A stretch of DNA of 64,000 bases from JAAXIE01 sp965263155 (GTDB taxonomy: Bacteria; Chloroflexota; Dehalococcoidia; Lucifugimonadales; JAAXIE01): positions 930,001 through 994,000 of the forward strand of contig OZ253586.1 in assembly GCA_965263155.1 (NCBI GenBank), given 5' to 3'. The notes beneath the pieces are model-generated. The model saw only the letters and a program-made list of their open reading frames with translations, did no database searches and was not told the origin of the DNA. Each line of letters starts with the position of its first letter. Within the stretch, counting starts at the first letter, position 1. Shown in pieces: positions 41,026 to 49,620 of the stretch. A program made the translations under genes and the position numbers.

Positions 41026-43860
41026 GTGGCCGATCCTGTGAAACTCACCATCGATGGCGCCGAGGTGACCTGTCAGCCCGGTCAGATGGTGCTGGAAGCC
41101 GCCAATCAGGCTGGCGTATACGTCCCATACCTCTGCTACCACCCTGGCCTGAAGCCTTTCGCTGCGTGCCGAATGTGCGTCGTGGAGGTAGAGGGAGGCC
41201 GAGGTCTGCCTGCCTCCTGCACCCTGCCGGTGCAGGAAGGCATGATTGTACGCACCCACACGCCTGGGGTGGAAGCGGTGCGCAGAGAGATCATGGAGAT
41301 GCTCACGGCGGAGCATCCCCACGGTTGCCTTACCTGTCACCGTATCGACCTTTGCGGCCCGCAAGACGTTTGCTTGCGCCATGTAGCGGTCAACGACCGT
41401 TGCGTGACTTGTCCCAAGAACGAGCGTTGCGAGCTCAAGGACACCACCCGGTACGTGGGTGTGCCCATCGAGTCGCCCTTGGACTACAAGTACCGCGAGC
41501 TGCCCATCCACACAGCCGATCCCTTCTATGACCGCGACTATAACCTCTGCATTGTGTGCGGACGCTGTGTGCGCGCGTGTGACGAACTCCGTGGCGACAA
41601 CGCCATCACTTTTGTGGAGCGGGCTGGGAAAGCCTTGGTTGGGACCTCCAGCGGCACCTCGCTCTTGGAATCTGGCTGCGAGTTCTGCGGGGCCTGCCTC
41701 GATGTCTGTCCGGTGGGGGCTTTGGTTGAGCGCGACCACAAGTGGGAGAAGGCGGCCCGCGTGGTGCGCACTATCTGTCCACACTGCCCCGTAGGCTGCC
41801 AGCTCAACTTGGAGATCAGCGCAAAAGGCAGCTTTGTCAGAGCAATACCGGAACTCAACTCCCCTGCCAACCGGGGCCAAGCATGCTTCCGGGGCAAGTT
41901 TGGACTGGAGTACGTCAACCATCGTGCGCGGTTGCGCACCCCCTTGGTGCGACGCGACGGAGAGATGGTAGAGGCGACTTGGGACGAAGCCCTCGACCTG
42001 ATAGCCAAGAGGTTACCGGCTTACGAGGGGAAGTCCTTTGCCCTACTGTCGGCAGGTGACTCTACAAACGAGGAGCACTACCTAGCCCAGAAATTCGCCC
42101 GCATAGCGATGGGTAGCAACAACGTGGACCTAGCGTGCAACGACTACCCCGAAATCGCTGACGTCATGCTCGCGTCCTTGGGGACGGCGGCTGCGAGCGG
42201 GCCCATCTGGGGGTTGGAGCAGGCCGATAGTGTGCTGGTCTTCGCCGCCAACGTCACAGAAGAGCACAACGTGGTGGCCTTGCCCATCAAGAAGGCCCTG
42301 AAAGCTGGGGCGAAACTGGTGGTGGTCGACCCTCGGGAGGTCGAACTGACTCGCTACGCCTCCAACAGCCTCCGGCCGCGTCCCGGTACCGAGATGCTGC
42401 TGCTGGGCGGGCTGCTCAAGGCCGTGAGCCAAGCGGGATTGTCGCAAGAGAGATGGCAGTGGATCGCGAGGCACTGCGCTGACCCAGCAGCCCTTATAGC
42501 CTCGGTCCAAGGCGTTGACTTGAGAAGCATCTCCGAAGAAACCGGCGTCTCGACGGCCACGATTCAAGAGGCTGCTTGCGCTTTTTCCACGGCAGATAAA
42601 GCAGCAATAGTGTTCAGCTTGGACAACATAAGTCCTGACCTGCGGGCTGGCTGTGTGCAATCCCTCATCAACCTCGCTCTGTTCACCGGTAACCTTGGCT
42701 TGGAAGGGGCGGGCTTGTATCCCCTTCGGGCTGGGGCCAATGTTCAGGGGGGATGGGACTTAGGCTGCGTACCACATCTGCTGCCTGGCTATGACTCCCT
42801 GTCCGACCCCGAAGCCTGCGAAAGACTACAACTCCTCTGGGGCAAGCCTATCCCTGAGCAGGCTGGCGTTTCTCTATCCCAATTGCCTGATGCCATCGCA
42901 AGCGGTGATATCAAAGCCCTGATGGTCGTTGGCGAGCCCCCCGCGTTGCTGGACGGCGATGCCCTGCGTCCGGAGTTCCTAGTGGTGCAGGACTCCTTCC
43001 TCGGGGACGTCGCCAGCCGCGCAGACGTGGCGTTGCCGCGGGCTGTTTTCTCTGAAAAGACGGGCAGCTACACCAACATGGAGCGGCGTGTTCAACTGCT
43101 TCATCCCGCGATGGAGCCACCTGCGAAAGAATCCGGAGAACATGCCCGGCCCGAAGGTTGGGTACTGTGTCAACTTGCCCAACGGATGGGAATGTCCGGC
43201 TTCGACTACCAGACAACGTTGCAGGTGATGGACGAGATCGCCCAAGCAGTCCCCTTCTATGGCGGTATCTCTCATTCTCGCCTGGTCAAGGAAGCACGAT
43301 GGGTGGCCCGACCCGACCCCTCGAATCCGGGCCCCACCCAAATGCTGTATTCCGATAAGGAATACGCTGGGCTCCAGTGGCCCTGTCCTACGGTGAATCA
43401 TCCCGGCACCCCTGTGCTGTTGGACGATGCAGACTGGCGGGCCAGTCCCGGGGCGGTCGAATTCGTCAAGCACTGCGCAGACATGCCGGATGGTTTCCCG
43501 CTGCTTTTGGTCCCTGGCCGGGTGCTGTTGCAGTCGGAGCGGGACATGGAGATAGAAGAGGGCCGCCAGAACCACGTAGTCCGCGCGGAGTTGGTGCAGA
43601 TTTCTCAGGCCGACGCTGAATCCTTGGGCCTGAGTCATGGCGACGCTGTCGAGGTGGTGACAGCAGATAGGCGCATGGCGGCGCTGGCGCAGGTAAGCCC
43701 CGAGGTGGCGGATGGGGTCATCTACCATACCGGGCTATTCGGACAGCTTATGACCGAACTGCAGGCCAGCGATGACCCTCGAGCGGTCGCGTCGGCGCCG
43801 GGCCTCCAGATTGTTCCCGCGAGAATCGAGAGGCTTGCCGACGGTGAAGAAACCGGATAG
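41026..43860 (+). CDS. NuoG/formate-dehydrogenase-alpha-like iron-sulfur molybdopterin-fold protein
   Basis: The 944 residues begin with a [2Fe-2S] ferredoxin domain (VPYLCYHPGLKPFAACRMCVVEV), a His-Cys cluster region (EHPHGCLTCHRIDLCG), two [4Fe-4S] sets (NLCIVCGRCVRACDEL; CEFCGACLDVCPVGAL) and a molybdopterin-oxidoreductase cluster motif (CPHCPVGCQLNLE). The large C-terminal MPT-type domain (to ~944) ends with a DMSO-reductase-type barrel (VLLQSERDMEIEEG). Where formate dehydrogenases carry the catalytic Cys/Sec near NNVD, this reads NNVDLACNDYPEIADV, without an obvious match. It may be a NuoG-like scaffold or bind a different cofactor. The GTG start is 1 nt after nuoF. Confidence 0.88.
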   Translation: MADPVKLTIDGAEVTCQPGQMVLEAANQAGVYVPYLCYHPGLKPFAACRMCVVEVEGGRGLPASCTLPVQEGMIVRTHTPGVEAVRREIMEMLTAEHPHGCLTCHRIDLCGPQDVCLRHVAVNDRCVTCPKNERCELKDTTRYVGVPIESPLDYKYRELPIHTADPFYDRDYNLCIVCGRCVRACDELRGDNAITFVERAGKALVGTSSGTSLLESGCEFCGACLDVCPVGALVERDHKWEKAARVVRTICPHCPVGCQLNLEISAKGSFVRAIPELNSPANRGQACFRGKFGLEYVNHRARLRTPLVRRDGEMVEATWDEALDLIAKRLPAYEGKSFALLSAGDSTNEEHYLAQKFARIAMGSNNVDLACNDYPEIADVMLASLGTAAASGPIWGLEQADSVLVFAANVTEEHNVVALPIKKALKAGAKLVVVDPREVELTRYASNSLRPRPGTEMLLLGGLLKAVSQAGLSQERWQWIARHCADPAALIASVQGVDLRSISEETGVSTATIQEAACAFSTADKAAIVFSLDNISPDLRAGCVQSLINLALFTGNLGLEGAGLYPLRAGANVQGGWDLGCVPHLLPGYDSLSDPEACERLQLLWGKPIPEQAGVSLSQLPDAIASGDIKALMVVGEPPALLDGDALRPEFLVVQDSFLGDVASRADVALPRAVFSEKTGSYTNMERRVQLLHPAMEPPAKESGEHARPEGWVLCQLAQRMGMSGFDYQTTLQVMDEIAQAVPFYGGISHSRLVKEARWVARPDPSNPGPTQMLYSDKEYAGLQWPCPTVNHPGTPVLLDDADWRASPGAVEFVKHCADMPDGFPLLLVPGRVLLQSERDMEIEEGRQNHVVRAELVQISQADAESLGLSHGDAVEVVTADRRMAALAQVSPEVADGVIYHTGLFGQLMTELQASDDPRAVASAPGLQIVPARIERLADGEETG

Positions 43861-43898
43861 GGTGAGACACTAATCAGGATTCGTCCTCAGGAGGACCG

Positions 43899-44660
43899 TT
43901 GGCGGAACAAGTCCCCGCTGAGACCGCCCCAAGCGCAGCCCGGGCTAGGTTGCCTAGGGCTGAGGTTGTGCACAGGGTCGACATAACAGAAGACCTGATG
44001 GTGCTCAAGCTCAAGCCCAGCGTTCCTTATGCCTACAAGGCAGGTCAATACTGCACCTTGGGACGACAGGGTGTGGAGCGGGCTTATTCGTTGGCGTCAG
44101 CCCCTGAAGAGGAGTTGCTGGAAGTCTTCGTGGAGCTGGTTCCCCTGCCGGACGGCGCACTCACCCCTATCATGTGGGACATGAACGTGGGCGATACCAT
44201 GTCGATCCGGCCAAGGGCCAAGGGCATCTTCACCTTGGACCAGCGCTACCACAAGCATGTGATGGTAGCTACGGTCACGGGCGTCTCCCCCTACGTGGGC
44301 ATCGTGCGAAGCTATCTGAGGCGAGGCGACGAGGGGCACCACTTCTACATCCTGCAGGGGGCCAGTCACGAGGACGAGTTTACCTACCGCGACGAGCTGG
44401 AAGAACTGGCCCGGGAGCACCCCGATATAGTGACCTATGTGCCCACTGTCAGCCGCCCCAACGACGAGCGTAACGCCGACTGGCAGGGGACCACTGGCCG
44501 GGTCAACACCATCGTCGAAGAGTGGATCGAGCGGTGGGGGCTTACGCAAGAGGACGTATTGGTCTATGCCTGCGGCCACCCAGGCATGATCGAAGACCTG
44601 AGAGAGCGACTTGAACCCCAAGGCTACCGCGTCAAAGAAGAGCGTTTCTGGAAGCAGTAG
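43899..44660 (+). CDS. Ferredoxin--NAD(P)+ reductase-like flavoprotein
   Basis: This 253-residue FAD/NAD(P)-binding reductase has the FAD motif RAYSLAS (R-x-Y-S), an NAD(P) binding block TVTGVSPYVGIVRSYL, VYACGHPGMIEDLRERL, and the C-terminal KEERFWKQ usual in Fpr-type enzymes. The TTG start has AGGAGG 4 nt upstream. It is 38 nt after the NuoG-like gene and surely the last gene of that operon, giving a four-gene unit E-F-G-Fpr. It could let the complex exchange electrons between NAD(P)H pools, ferredoxin or free flavin. Confidence 0.9.
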   Translation: MAEQVPAETAPSAARARLPRAEVVHRVDITEDLMVLKLKPSVPYAYKAGQYCTLGRQGVERAYSLASAPEEELLEVFVELVPLPDGALTPIMWDMNVGDTMSIRPRAKGIFTLDQRYHKHVMVATVTGVSPYVGIVRSYLRRGDEGHHFYILQGASHEDEFTYRDELEELAREHPDIVTYVPTVSRPNDERNADWQGTTGRVNTIVEEWIERWGLTQEDVLVYACGHPGMIEDLRERLEPQGYRVKEERFWKQ

Positions 44661-44699
44661 CCCCCAGACCGCTTTAACCCATTACTCATCGGGTTGTTG

Positions 44700-45284
44700 T
44701 TAGGCCACCTCAAAGGCTGCCAGCGACATTCCCAGCAGCACCAGCGTTGCCAAGACCAACGACACCAAGGCGCCCAACAAGAAGCTCCACCCAGCGACCA
44801 AACGCAGTGCCCTCATCGGCACAGCTAAGTGCAGGAATAGCAGCCCGCCCAACACTGCGAGTATCGCGGCATAGGTCCCCATAATGTAGCTGATGACACC
44901 CAAACCCTGGCCTAGGAAGCCCGTGGGGCTGGCGTCTTGAGTGGAAAGCACGGCGTCGCCTAGGAAGTAGTAGAGGACGAACACCACCGAGACCAACGCT
45001 AGGAAGAGGCCATAGTAACCCAGAGTCCGCTGGTCGTAGCCCCGCATGGCGACGGCGGCCAACAACCCACCGTAGATGGCCCATGTTAGGACGAGTGCCG
45101 ACAGGGCGTTGTCGGACCCAACTATGATGGCCGCATCTCGCCACAAGGCCACCAAGGCCAGCAGAATGATGCCCACTCCGGCTCCCACCACCCCTAGGGA
45201 GCGTGGGCTGCCGTAGCGTCCCAACATCTGCCAAGCGTGGGCCCACAGGGCCGCGGGCAGGATGAACAAAAAGGCCATCTCCAT
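44700..45284 (-). CDS. Six-helix membrane protein, unknown function
   Basis: The 194 residues are almost entirely hydrophobic, with about six membrane segments (for example MEMAFLFILPAALWAHAW, VGAGVGIILLALVALW, LFLALVSVVFVLYYFLGDAV and a C-terminal LLGALVSLVLATLVLLGMSL). I do not recognise the family. The ATG at 45282-45284 has no strong Shine-Dalgarno; a second ATG two codons later is possible. A decayed small membrane gene lies upstream on the same strand. It is convergent with the ferredoxin reductase gene, 39 nt away. Confidence 0.65.
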   Translation of the reverse strand: MEMAFLFILPAALWAHAWQMLGRYGSPRSLGVVGAGVGIILLALVALWRDAAIIVGSDNALSALVLTWAIYGGLLAAVAMRGYDQRTLGYYGLFLALVSVVFVLYYFLGDAVLSTQDASPTGFLGQGLGVISYIMGTYAAILAVLGGLLFLHLAVPMRALRLVAGWSFLLGALVSLVLATLVLLGMSLAAFEVA

Positions 45285-45308
45285 CGGTTACTCGCTTACC
45301 GCTGTTCG

Positions 45309-45561
45309 TCAGCAAAAGTAGTTGGGGCAGGAGGCTGCATTGGCTTCCCTTGGCGGGCGTCGGTGTAGCCTAGCCCGTAGCCGGTTTGGATGCGACGCGA
45401 CGAAGCGCGTGGTTGCGTCCAACCGGATATTGCGGGCCGACTCGCTGGGTGCGTCGTCGCCGTGTGCAAGCTCCAACTGAGTGAGTATGATCGGACCGGC
45501 TATGCCCCCAACCAACGTTAGCAGCGGGAACCATTGCCTGTCTCTTGGATTTATTCCCCAT
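45309..45561 (-). pseudogene. Small membrane protein with apparent frameshift
   Basis: ATG 45559-45561 opens MGNKSKRQA; a one-base shift then gives a membrane-helix-like WFPLLTLVGGIAGPIILTQL followed by ELAHGDDAPSESARN and a basic tail to a stop at 45309-45311. Neither frame alone makes a sensible protein. It could be a real small gene broken by one inserted base. Otherwise the 45285-45746 region shows only a likely mutS promoter. Confidence 0.35.
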
Positions 45562-45710
45562 CTGGTCTCTCGGTACTCGTCCAGGTCCAGCCTTCACCGG
45601 ACGATGCATTATAGCATTGGCAGCCAACCCTACTCTCACGCCCTCCGTAGGGGCAAGGGGCGAAGGTCACGTTGCTGCCAGGGTGTGTTTCCCAAGCCGT
45701 TGGGCTGGGT

Positions 45711-45716
45711 TAGAAT
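45711..45716 (+). promoter_or_regulatory. Possible mutS -10 box
   Basis: TAGAAT lies 30 nt before the mutS start. A weak -35 (TTTCCC) sits 17 nt upstream. Confidence 0.25.
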
Positions 45717-45746
45717 GGGCCACACCAAGCTGCCCACGAGGCCGTT

Positions 45747-48329
45747 TTGACCCCTATACGCCGCCAGTACCTCAAAATTAAACAACGCTACCCCGACACC
45801 CTTCTACTGTTCCGCTTGGGCGATTTTTATGAGACCTTCGACGAGGACTCGCATATCGCGTCGGAGGTCCTAAACATCGTCCTTACCTCGCGCAGTATGG
45901 GCAAAGGCACCAAGATCCCCATGGCCGGGATTCCGGCGCACGCTCTGGAGGGCTACCTAGGTAAGCTCATCAAGGCGGGCTACAAGGTGGCCATCTGCGA
46001 GCAGTTGTCCGACCCCGCTGCGTCCCATGGCTTAGTGGACCGTGACGTCGTGCGGGTGGTCACCCCCGGCACAGTGGTGGAGTCGTCGCTGCTGGATCAG
46101 GCCTCCAACAACTACCTAGCAGCCCTCACCGTGTCCGGAGATAGTGCCGGCCTCGCCTACGTCGACGTTTCCACCGGCGAGTTCGCCGCCACTCAGCTGG
46201 GGGTCGACGCCCTGCCCTTGGAGCTGGAGCGCATCTCCCCCGCAGAAGTCGTCGTTCCACGCGATCAAGACGGCCAACAGTTGCCCGCTGGAGCGGTAGC
46301 CACTCCTCTCTCGGCGTCCAGCTTCAGTCCGGTTGTGGCGCGATGTACCTTGCTGGACCACTTCGGTGTGGTCAGCTTGGAAGCCTTTGGCTGCGAGAAT
46401 CTGCCCTTAGCCACGGCGGCTGCCGGGGCAATCATCGAGTACCTTGCCGAGACCCAGAAGGGCGTAGTGAAACAGATGAAGGGGCTGACCTGCTACTCCA
46501 CAGCTACCTTCATGATTCTCGACCCTCAGACACGGCGCAACCTTGAGATCTTCGAAGGCGGGCGCTGGGGCGACCAGAACCTCTCACTGCTGCACTGCTT
46601 GGACGTCACCCGCACGCCTATGGGTGCACGTCTGCTGCGCCGCTGGCTCAGCCAGCCTCTGCTTGACTTGCCTCAATTGATAAAACGACAAGACGGCGTG
46701 GGCTGGTTCTGCGATGACATGCTGCTGCGAGAAAAGACGCGAACCGCCCTCTCGCGCATTGTCGATATGGAGCGCGTGCTGACACGGGTGCGCTTGGGCA
46801 CCGCCCTTCCCCGCGAGATGGTGGGCCTCAAGGTGAGCCTGCACGCGACCTCAGACGTCATCCGGCTCCTGCACGACTCCCCCTCGGGCCCGCCCGACTG
46901 GCTTCCTGCTGGGCTGCACCCCTGCTCGGAAGTCGCTGGTCTCATCGAGCGGGCCATCGAGCCGGAGCCCAGTGGCTTGGTCGGCGACGGGGGCGTGGTG
47001 CGGGCTGGCCTGTCTGAGAGGCTGGACGAGGCCCGCTTGGCAGCGAGCGACGCCCGCCAATATATCGCCCAAGTGGAGGCCCGAGAGCGGGAGCACACCG
47101 GCATCCGCAACCTCAAGGTCGGATATAACCGGGTTTTTGGCTACTACATCGAGGTCAGCAATTCCCACGCTGGACAAGTGCCGGAGAGCTATCAGCGACG
47201 CCAGACTCTCGTCGGTGCTGAGCGTTACATCACTCCTGAACTCAAGGAGTACGAATCGCGGGTGCTCAACGCGCGAGAAGAAGCCGCCGAATTGGAGAAA
47301 GAACTGTACCACCAGCTTTGCGCTCAAGTGGCGGCCTCTGGTGAGCCGCTCACCGTCTTGGCGTCGGCTGTGGCTCACTTGGATGTGTGCGCCTCCCTCG
47401 CCGAGGTGGCGGCGCGTCACGGCTACGTGCGCCCCGAACTCACCGAGGACTCTCGCATCGAAATCAAGGACGGCCGTCACCCTGTGGTGGAGCGCGTTGT
47501 GCCTATTGGCACGTATGTGCCAAACGACACCTACCTGGATACTGGCGATCATAGGCTGGTGTTGCTGACCGGCCCTAACATGTCGGGCAAGTCCACCTAC
47601 ATACGGCACGTGGCTATCATCACTCTCATGGCCCAGATCGGCAGCTACGTGCCCGCATCGTCAGCCACCATCGGCCTGGTCGACCGCATATTCACCCGTG
47701 TGGGGTTGCAGGACGATCTGGCCACTGGGCAGTCCACCTTCATGGTGGAGATGGTGGAGACGGCGGCCATCCTCAATCAGGCCACGTCCCGTTCGCTGGT
47801 GGTGTTGGACGAGATAGGTCGTGGAACCAGCACCTATGACGGTATGTCCATTGCCCGCGCCGTGGCCGAGTATATCCACAGCCACCCCCGATTGGGCTGC
47901 CGCTCTCTGTTCGCCACCCACTACCACGAGCTGACCCAATTGGCCTCGACGCTGCCTGGGGTGCGCAATCACAGCGTCGCCGTCTCCGAGGAGGACGGAC
48001 GGGTGGTGTTCTTGCACCGCATCCTGCCTGGCAGTGCCGATCGTAGCTATGGAGTGCAGGTGGCGCGTCTGGCGGGTCTCCCTCAAGCGGTGACGAACCG
48101 CGCGTGGGAGATACTGACTGAGCTTGAAGCTGCCCACCCCCAGCAGGGGGGCGGCAAGCAGGCTGCGCGCAAGGGTCGCTCACCCAAACCCCAAAGCCAG
48201 CAGCTTACCTTGATGGCGACCTCGGACCTGTCGCAAGAGCTGTTGAGCCTTGACCTTTCCGGCATGACGCCTCTCGAAGCCCTCAACAAGCTGTATGCCC
48301 TGCAGCAGGCTGCCCAAGGTATGGCATAA
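45747..48329 (+). CDS. mutS: DNA mismatch repair protein MutS
   Basis: This 860-residue mismatch recognition ATPase has the mismatch-binding Phe-x-Glu in FRLGDFYETFDED near the N-terminus, then the connector, lever and clamp domains (GYNRVFGYYIEVSNSH), and the ABC-type ATPase: Walker A TGPNMSGKSTYIR, the signature region TGQSTFMVEM, Walker B LVVLDEIGRGTSTYDG and ATHYHELTQL. The TTG start follows GAGG by about 6 nt and places the FYE motif at the usual distance from the N-terminus. mutL lies 1.3 kb downstream, separated by three small genes. Confidence 0.97.
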   Translation: MTPIRRQYLKIKQRYPDTLLLFRLGDFYETFDEDSHIASEVLNIVLTSRSMGKGTKIPMAGIPAHALEGYLGKLIKAGYKVAICEQLSDPAASHGLVDRDVVRVVTPGTVVESSLLDQASNNYLAALTVSGDSAGLAYVDVSTGEFAATQLGVDALPLELERISPAEVVVPRDQDGQQLPAGAVATPLSASSFSPVVARCTLLDHFGVVSLEAFGCENLPLATAAAGAIIEYLAETQKGVVKQMKGLTCYSTATFMILDPQTRRNLEIFEGGRWGDQNLSLLHCLDVTRTPMGARLLRRWLSQPLLDLPQLIKRQDGVGWFCDDMLLREKTRTALSRIVDMERVLTRVRLGTALPREMVGLKVSLHATSDVIRLLHDSPSGPPDWLPAGLHPCSEVAGLIERAIEPEPSGLVGDGGVVRAGLSERLDEARLAASDARQYIAQVEAREREHTGIRNLKVGYNRVFGYYIEVSNSHAGQVPESYQRRQTLVGAERYITPELKEYESRVLNAREEAAELEKELYHQLCAQVAASGEPLTVLASAVAHLDVCASLAEVAARHGYVRPELTEDSRIEIKDGRHPVVERVVPIGTYVPNDTYLDTGDHRLVLLTGPNMSGKSTYIRHVAIITLMAQIGSYVPASSATIGLVDRIFTRVGLQDDLATGQSTFMVEMVETAAILNQATSRSLVVLDEIGRGTSTYDGMSIARAVAEYIHSHPRLGCRSLFATHYHELTQLASTLPGVRNHSVAVSEEDGRVVFLHRILPGSADRSYGVQVARLAGLPQAVTNRAWEILTELEAAHPQQGGGKQAARKGRSPKPQSQQLTLMATSDLSQELLSLDLSGMTPLEALNKLYALQQAAQGMA

Positions 48330-48394
48330 TGGGCGCGGAGCTTCGTATATCTCCCATGTCGACTAAACCCCATGTCCTGTCAGGAGGTTAATCC

Positions 48395-48745
48395 ATGGCT
48401 CTGCAAGTGACCTACTACACATGGCCCCGTTGAACCAGTTGCCGCAAGGCGAGGGAGTTTCTCTCGCAGAAGGGCGCTGAGATTGAGGATCGAGACTTCT
48501 TCAAGGACCGTTTTACAGAGGCCGAACTGCGAGAGTTGGTGGGTGACAGGCCGATCGCCGATATCTTCGCCTCCCGTAGCCCCAGCGCCAAGAAGCTGGG
48601 CGTCAACCCTGCCGATCTCCCGGAGGGTGAGATGATGCGCCTCATGCTGGAGGAGCCCCGCCTCATCCGTCGCCCCCTGACCAAGATTGGAGACCGCTTG
48701 GTGGTGGGGTCCCGAGAAGCAGACCTGCAGGAAGCCTTGGGCTGA
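48395..48745 (+). CDS. ArsC/Spx-like thioredoxin-fold protein, probable selenoprotein (UxxC)
   Basis: ATG 48395 (GGAGG 8 nt upstream) opens MALQVTYYTWPR, then TGA at 48431-48433, then TSCRKAREFLSQKGAEIEDR and an uninterrupted, well-formed ArsC-family domain to a TGA at 48743-48745 (116 residues in all). The in-frame TGA falls exactly on the first position of the CxxC redox motif, giving U-T-S-C. The C-terminal half has family features (DIFASRSPSAKKLG; EPRLIRRPLTKIGDRLVVG). A hairpin directly after the TGA fits a bacterial SECIS. It is therefore best read as selenocysteine rather than a nonsense mutation. ArsC-like proteins reduce disulfides or arsenate, or act as regulators. Confidence 0.8.
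48434..48467 (+). promoter_or_regulatory. Candidate bacterial SECIS element
   Basis: GCGAGGG (48449-48455) pairs with CTCTCGC (48461-48467, one G-U pair) around the loop AGTTT. The loop starts 22 nt after the UGA and has G in its second position, as expected for bacterial SECIS elements, which lie in the coding region just downstream of the UGA. Confidence 0.6.
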
Positions 48746-48777
48746 CACTGACTTCATTTCCGAGAAGGAGCGCGCAT

Positions 48778-49098
48778 ATGTGGTATCTCGTTTTGAGCAG
48801 GCCAACCGGCGAAAAGGATGGTCGGCCCTACCTTGATCAGCACCTGGCCTACCAGCACAAGCAGCACAGCGCGGGCAACATCCTCTTCTCCGGCCCCACG
48901 CCTGATCGCACCGTCGGCATCATCGTGATCAAAGCTGGCTCGCGACAGGAAGCCGAAGCCATCGCCGACGAGGACCCCTTCCACTCCGAGGGCGTACGCA
49001 AGTACGAAATGCTGGAGTGGGAGATACACCAAGTGCTGGGTGCTGGCCCCTTCAGCATGGCGGCCCAAGTGGCGCTGTCTGCCGACCACCCTCACTAA
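48778..49098 (+). CDS. YciI-family protein
   Basis: This 106-residue ferredoxin-like alpha/beta-fold protein has YLVLSRPTGEKDGRPYLDQHLAYQHKQ, then GNILFSGPTPDRTVGIIVIKAGS and EAEAIADEDPFHSEGVRKYEML, the last carrying the D-P-F pattern of YCII domains. Their biochemical role is mostly unknown. AAGGAG lies about 8 nt before the ATG. It is 32 nt after the selenoprotein gene and probably co-transcribed. Confidence 0.85.
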   Translation: MWYLVLSRPTGEKDGRPYLDQHLAYQHKQHSAGNILFSGPTPDRTVGIIVIKAGSRQEAEAIADEDPFHSEGVRKYEMLEWEIHQVLGAGPFSMAAQVALSADHPH

Positions 49099-49152
49099 GG
49101 CAGGAGATACCCTCTCAATGCCCCGACCTGATACAAGGAGCAATCCGGCTGC

Positions 49153-49590
49153 ATGAATATCTTCTTTGATGTGGACTACACCATCCTCGGACTGGACAAC
49201 TCCCTGCGTCCGGAAACTAAAGAGGTGTTCCAGAGGCTGGTGGATGAAGGCCACTTGGTGTACATCTGGTCCGGGCAGGGGGAGCGCTGGGAGGTTGTCC
49301 GCAAGTTCGAGCTGGAGCCTCTGATAAGCGGCGTCTATGAGAAACCCCTGTCCGACTTTCACAACAGGCTGGAGGGTCTGGGGGTACCCGTGGTCCCCGA
49401 TTTTATCATCGACGACTACCCCGAAATCACCGCCGCCTTCGGTGGCATGTGGATACGTCCTTACTTCTTTAAGGATGCCCGCGACCAGGAGATTGAGCAC
49501 GCTTACCGCATCATCACCGAGTTCGCCCAGACCGGCACATCCGAAGACCGTAACTACCGCGCCAAGGGCACCAGAGTCCCTCTTTTTTAG
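49153..49590 (+). CDS. HAD-like hydrolase
   Basis: This 145-residue minimal HAD-superfamily protein has motif I as FFDVDYTILGLDN (DxDxT), the motif II Ser in VYIWSGQGER and motif IV acids in DFIIDDYPE. There is no large cap domain. The motif III Lys is uncertain (EKPLSDF is a candidate). It could be a phosphatase of small molecules. AAGGAG lies about 13 nt before the ATG. It sits between the YciI gene and mutL, on the same strand. Confidence 0.8.
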   Translation: MNIFFDVDYTILGLDNSLRPETKEVFQRLVDEGHLVYIWSGQGERWEVVRKFELEPLISGVYEKPLSDFHNRLEGLGVPVVPDFIIDDYPEITAAFGGMWIRPYFFKDARDQEIEHAYRIITEFAQTGTSEDRNYRAKGTRVPLF

Positions 49591-49620
49591 GGCGCGGTGC
49601 CTGCGAGGGTCTGAGACGCC

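Noticed and set aside
41026..43860. Assignment as formate dehydrogenase alpha subunit
   Set aside because: The active-site Cys/Sec is not visible at the expected position, so only the fold and clusters are claimed.
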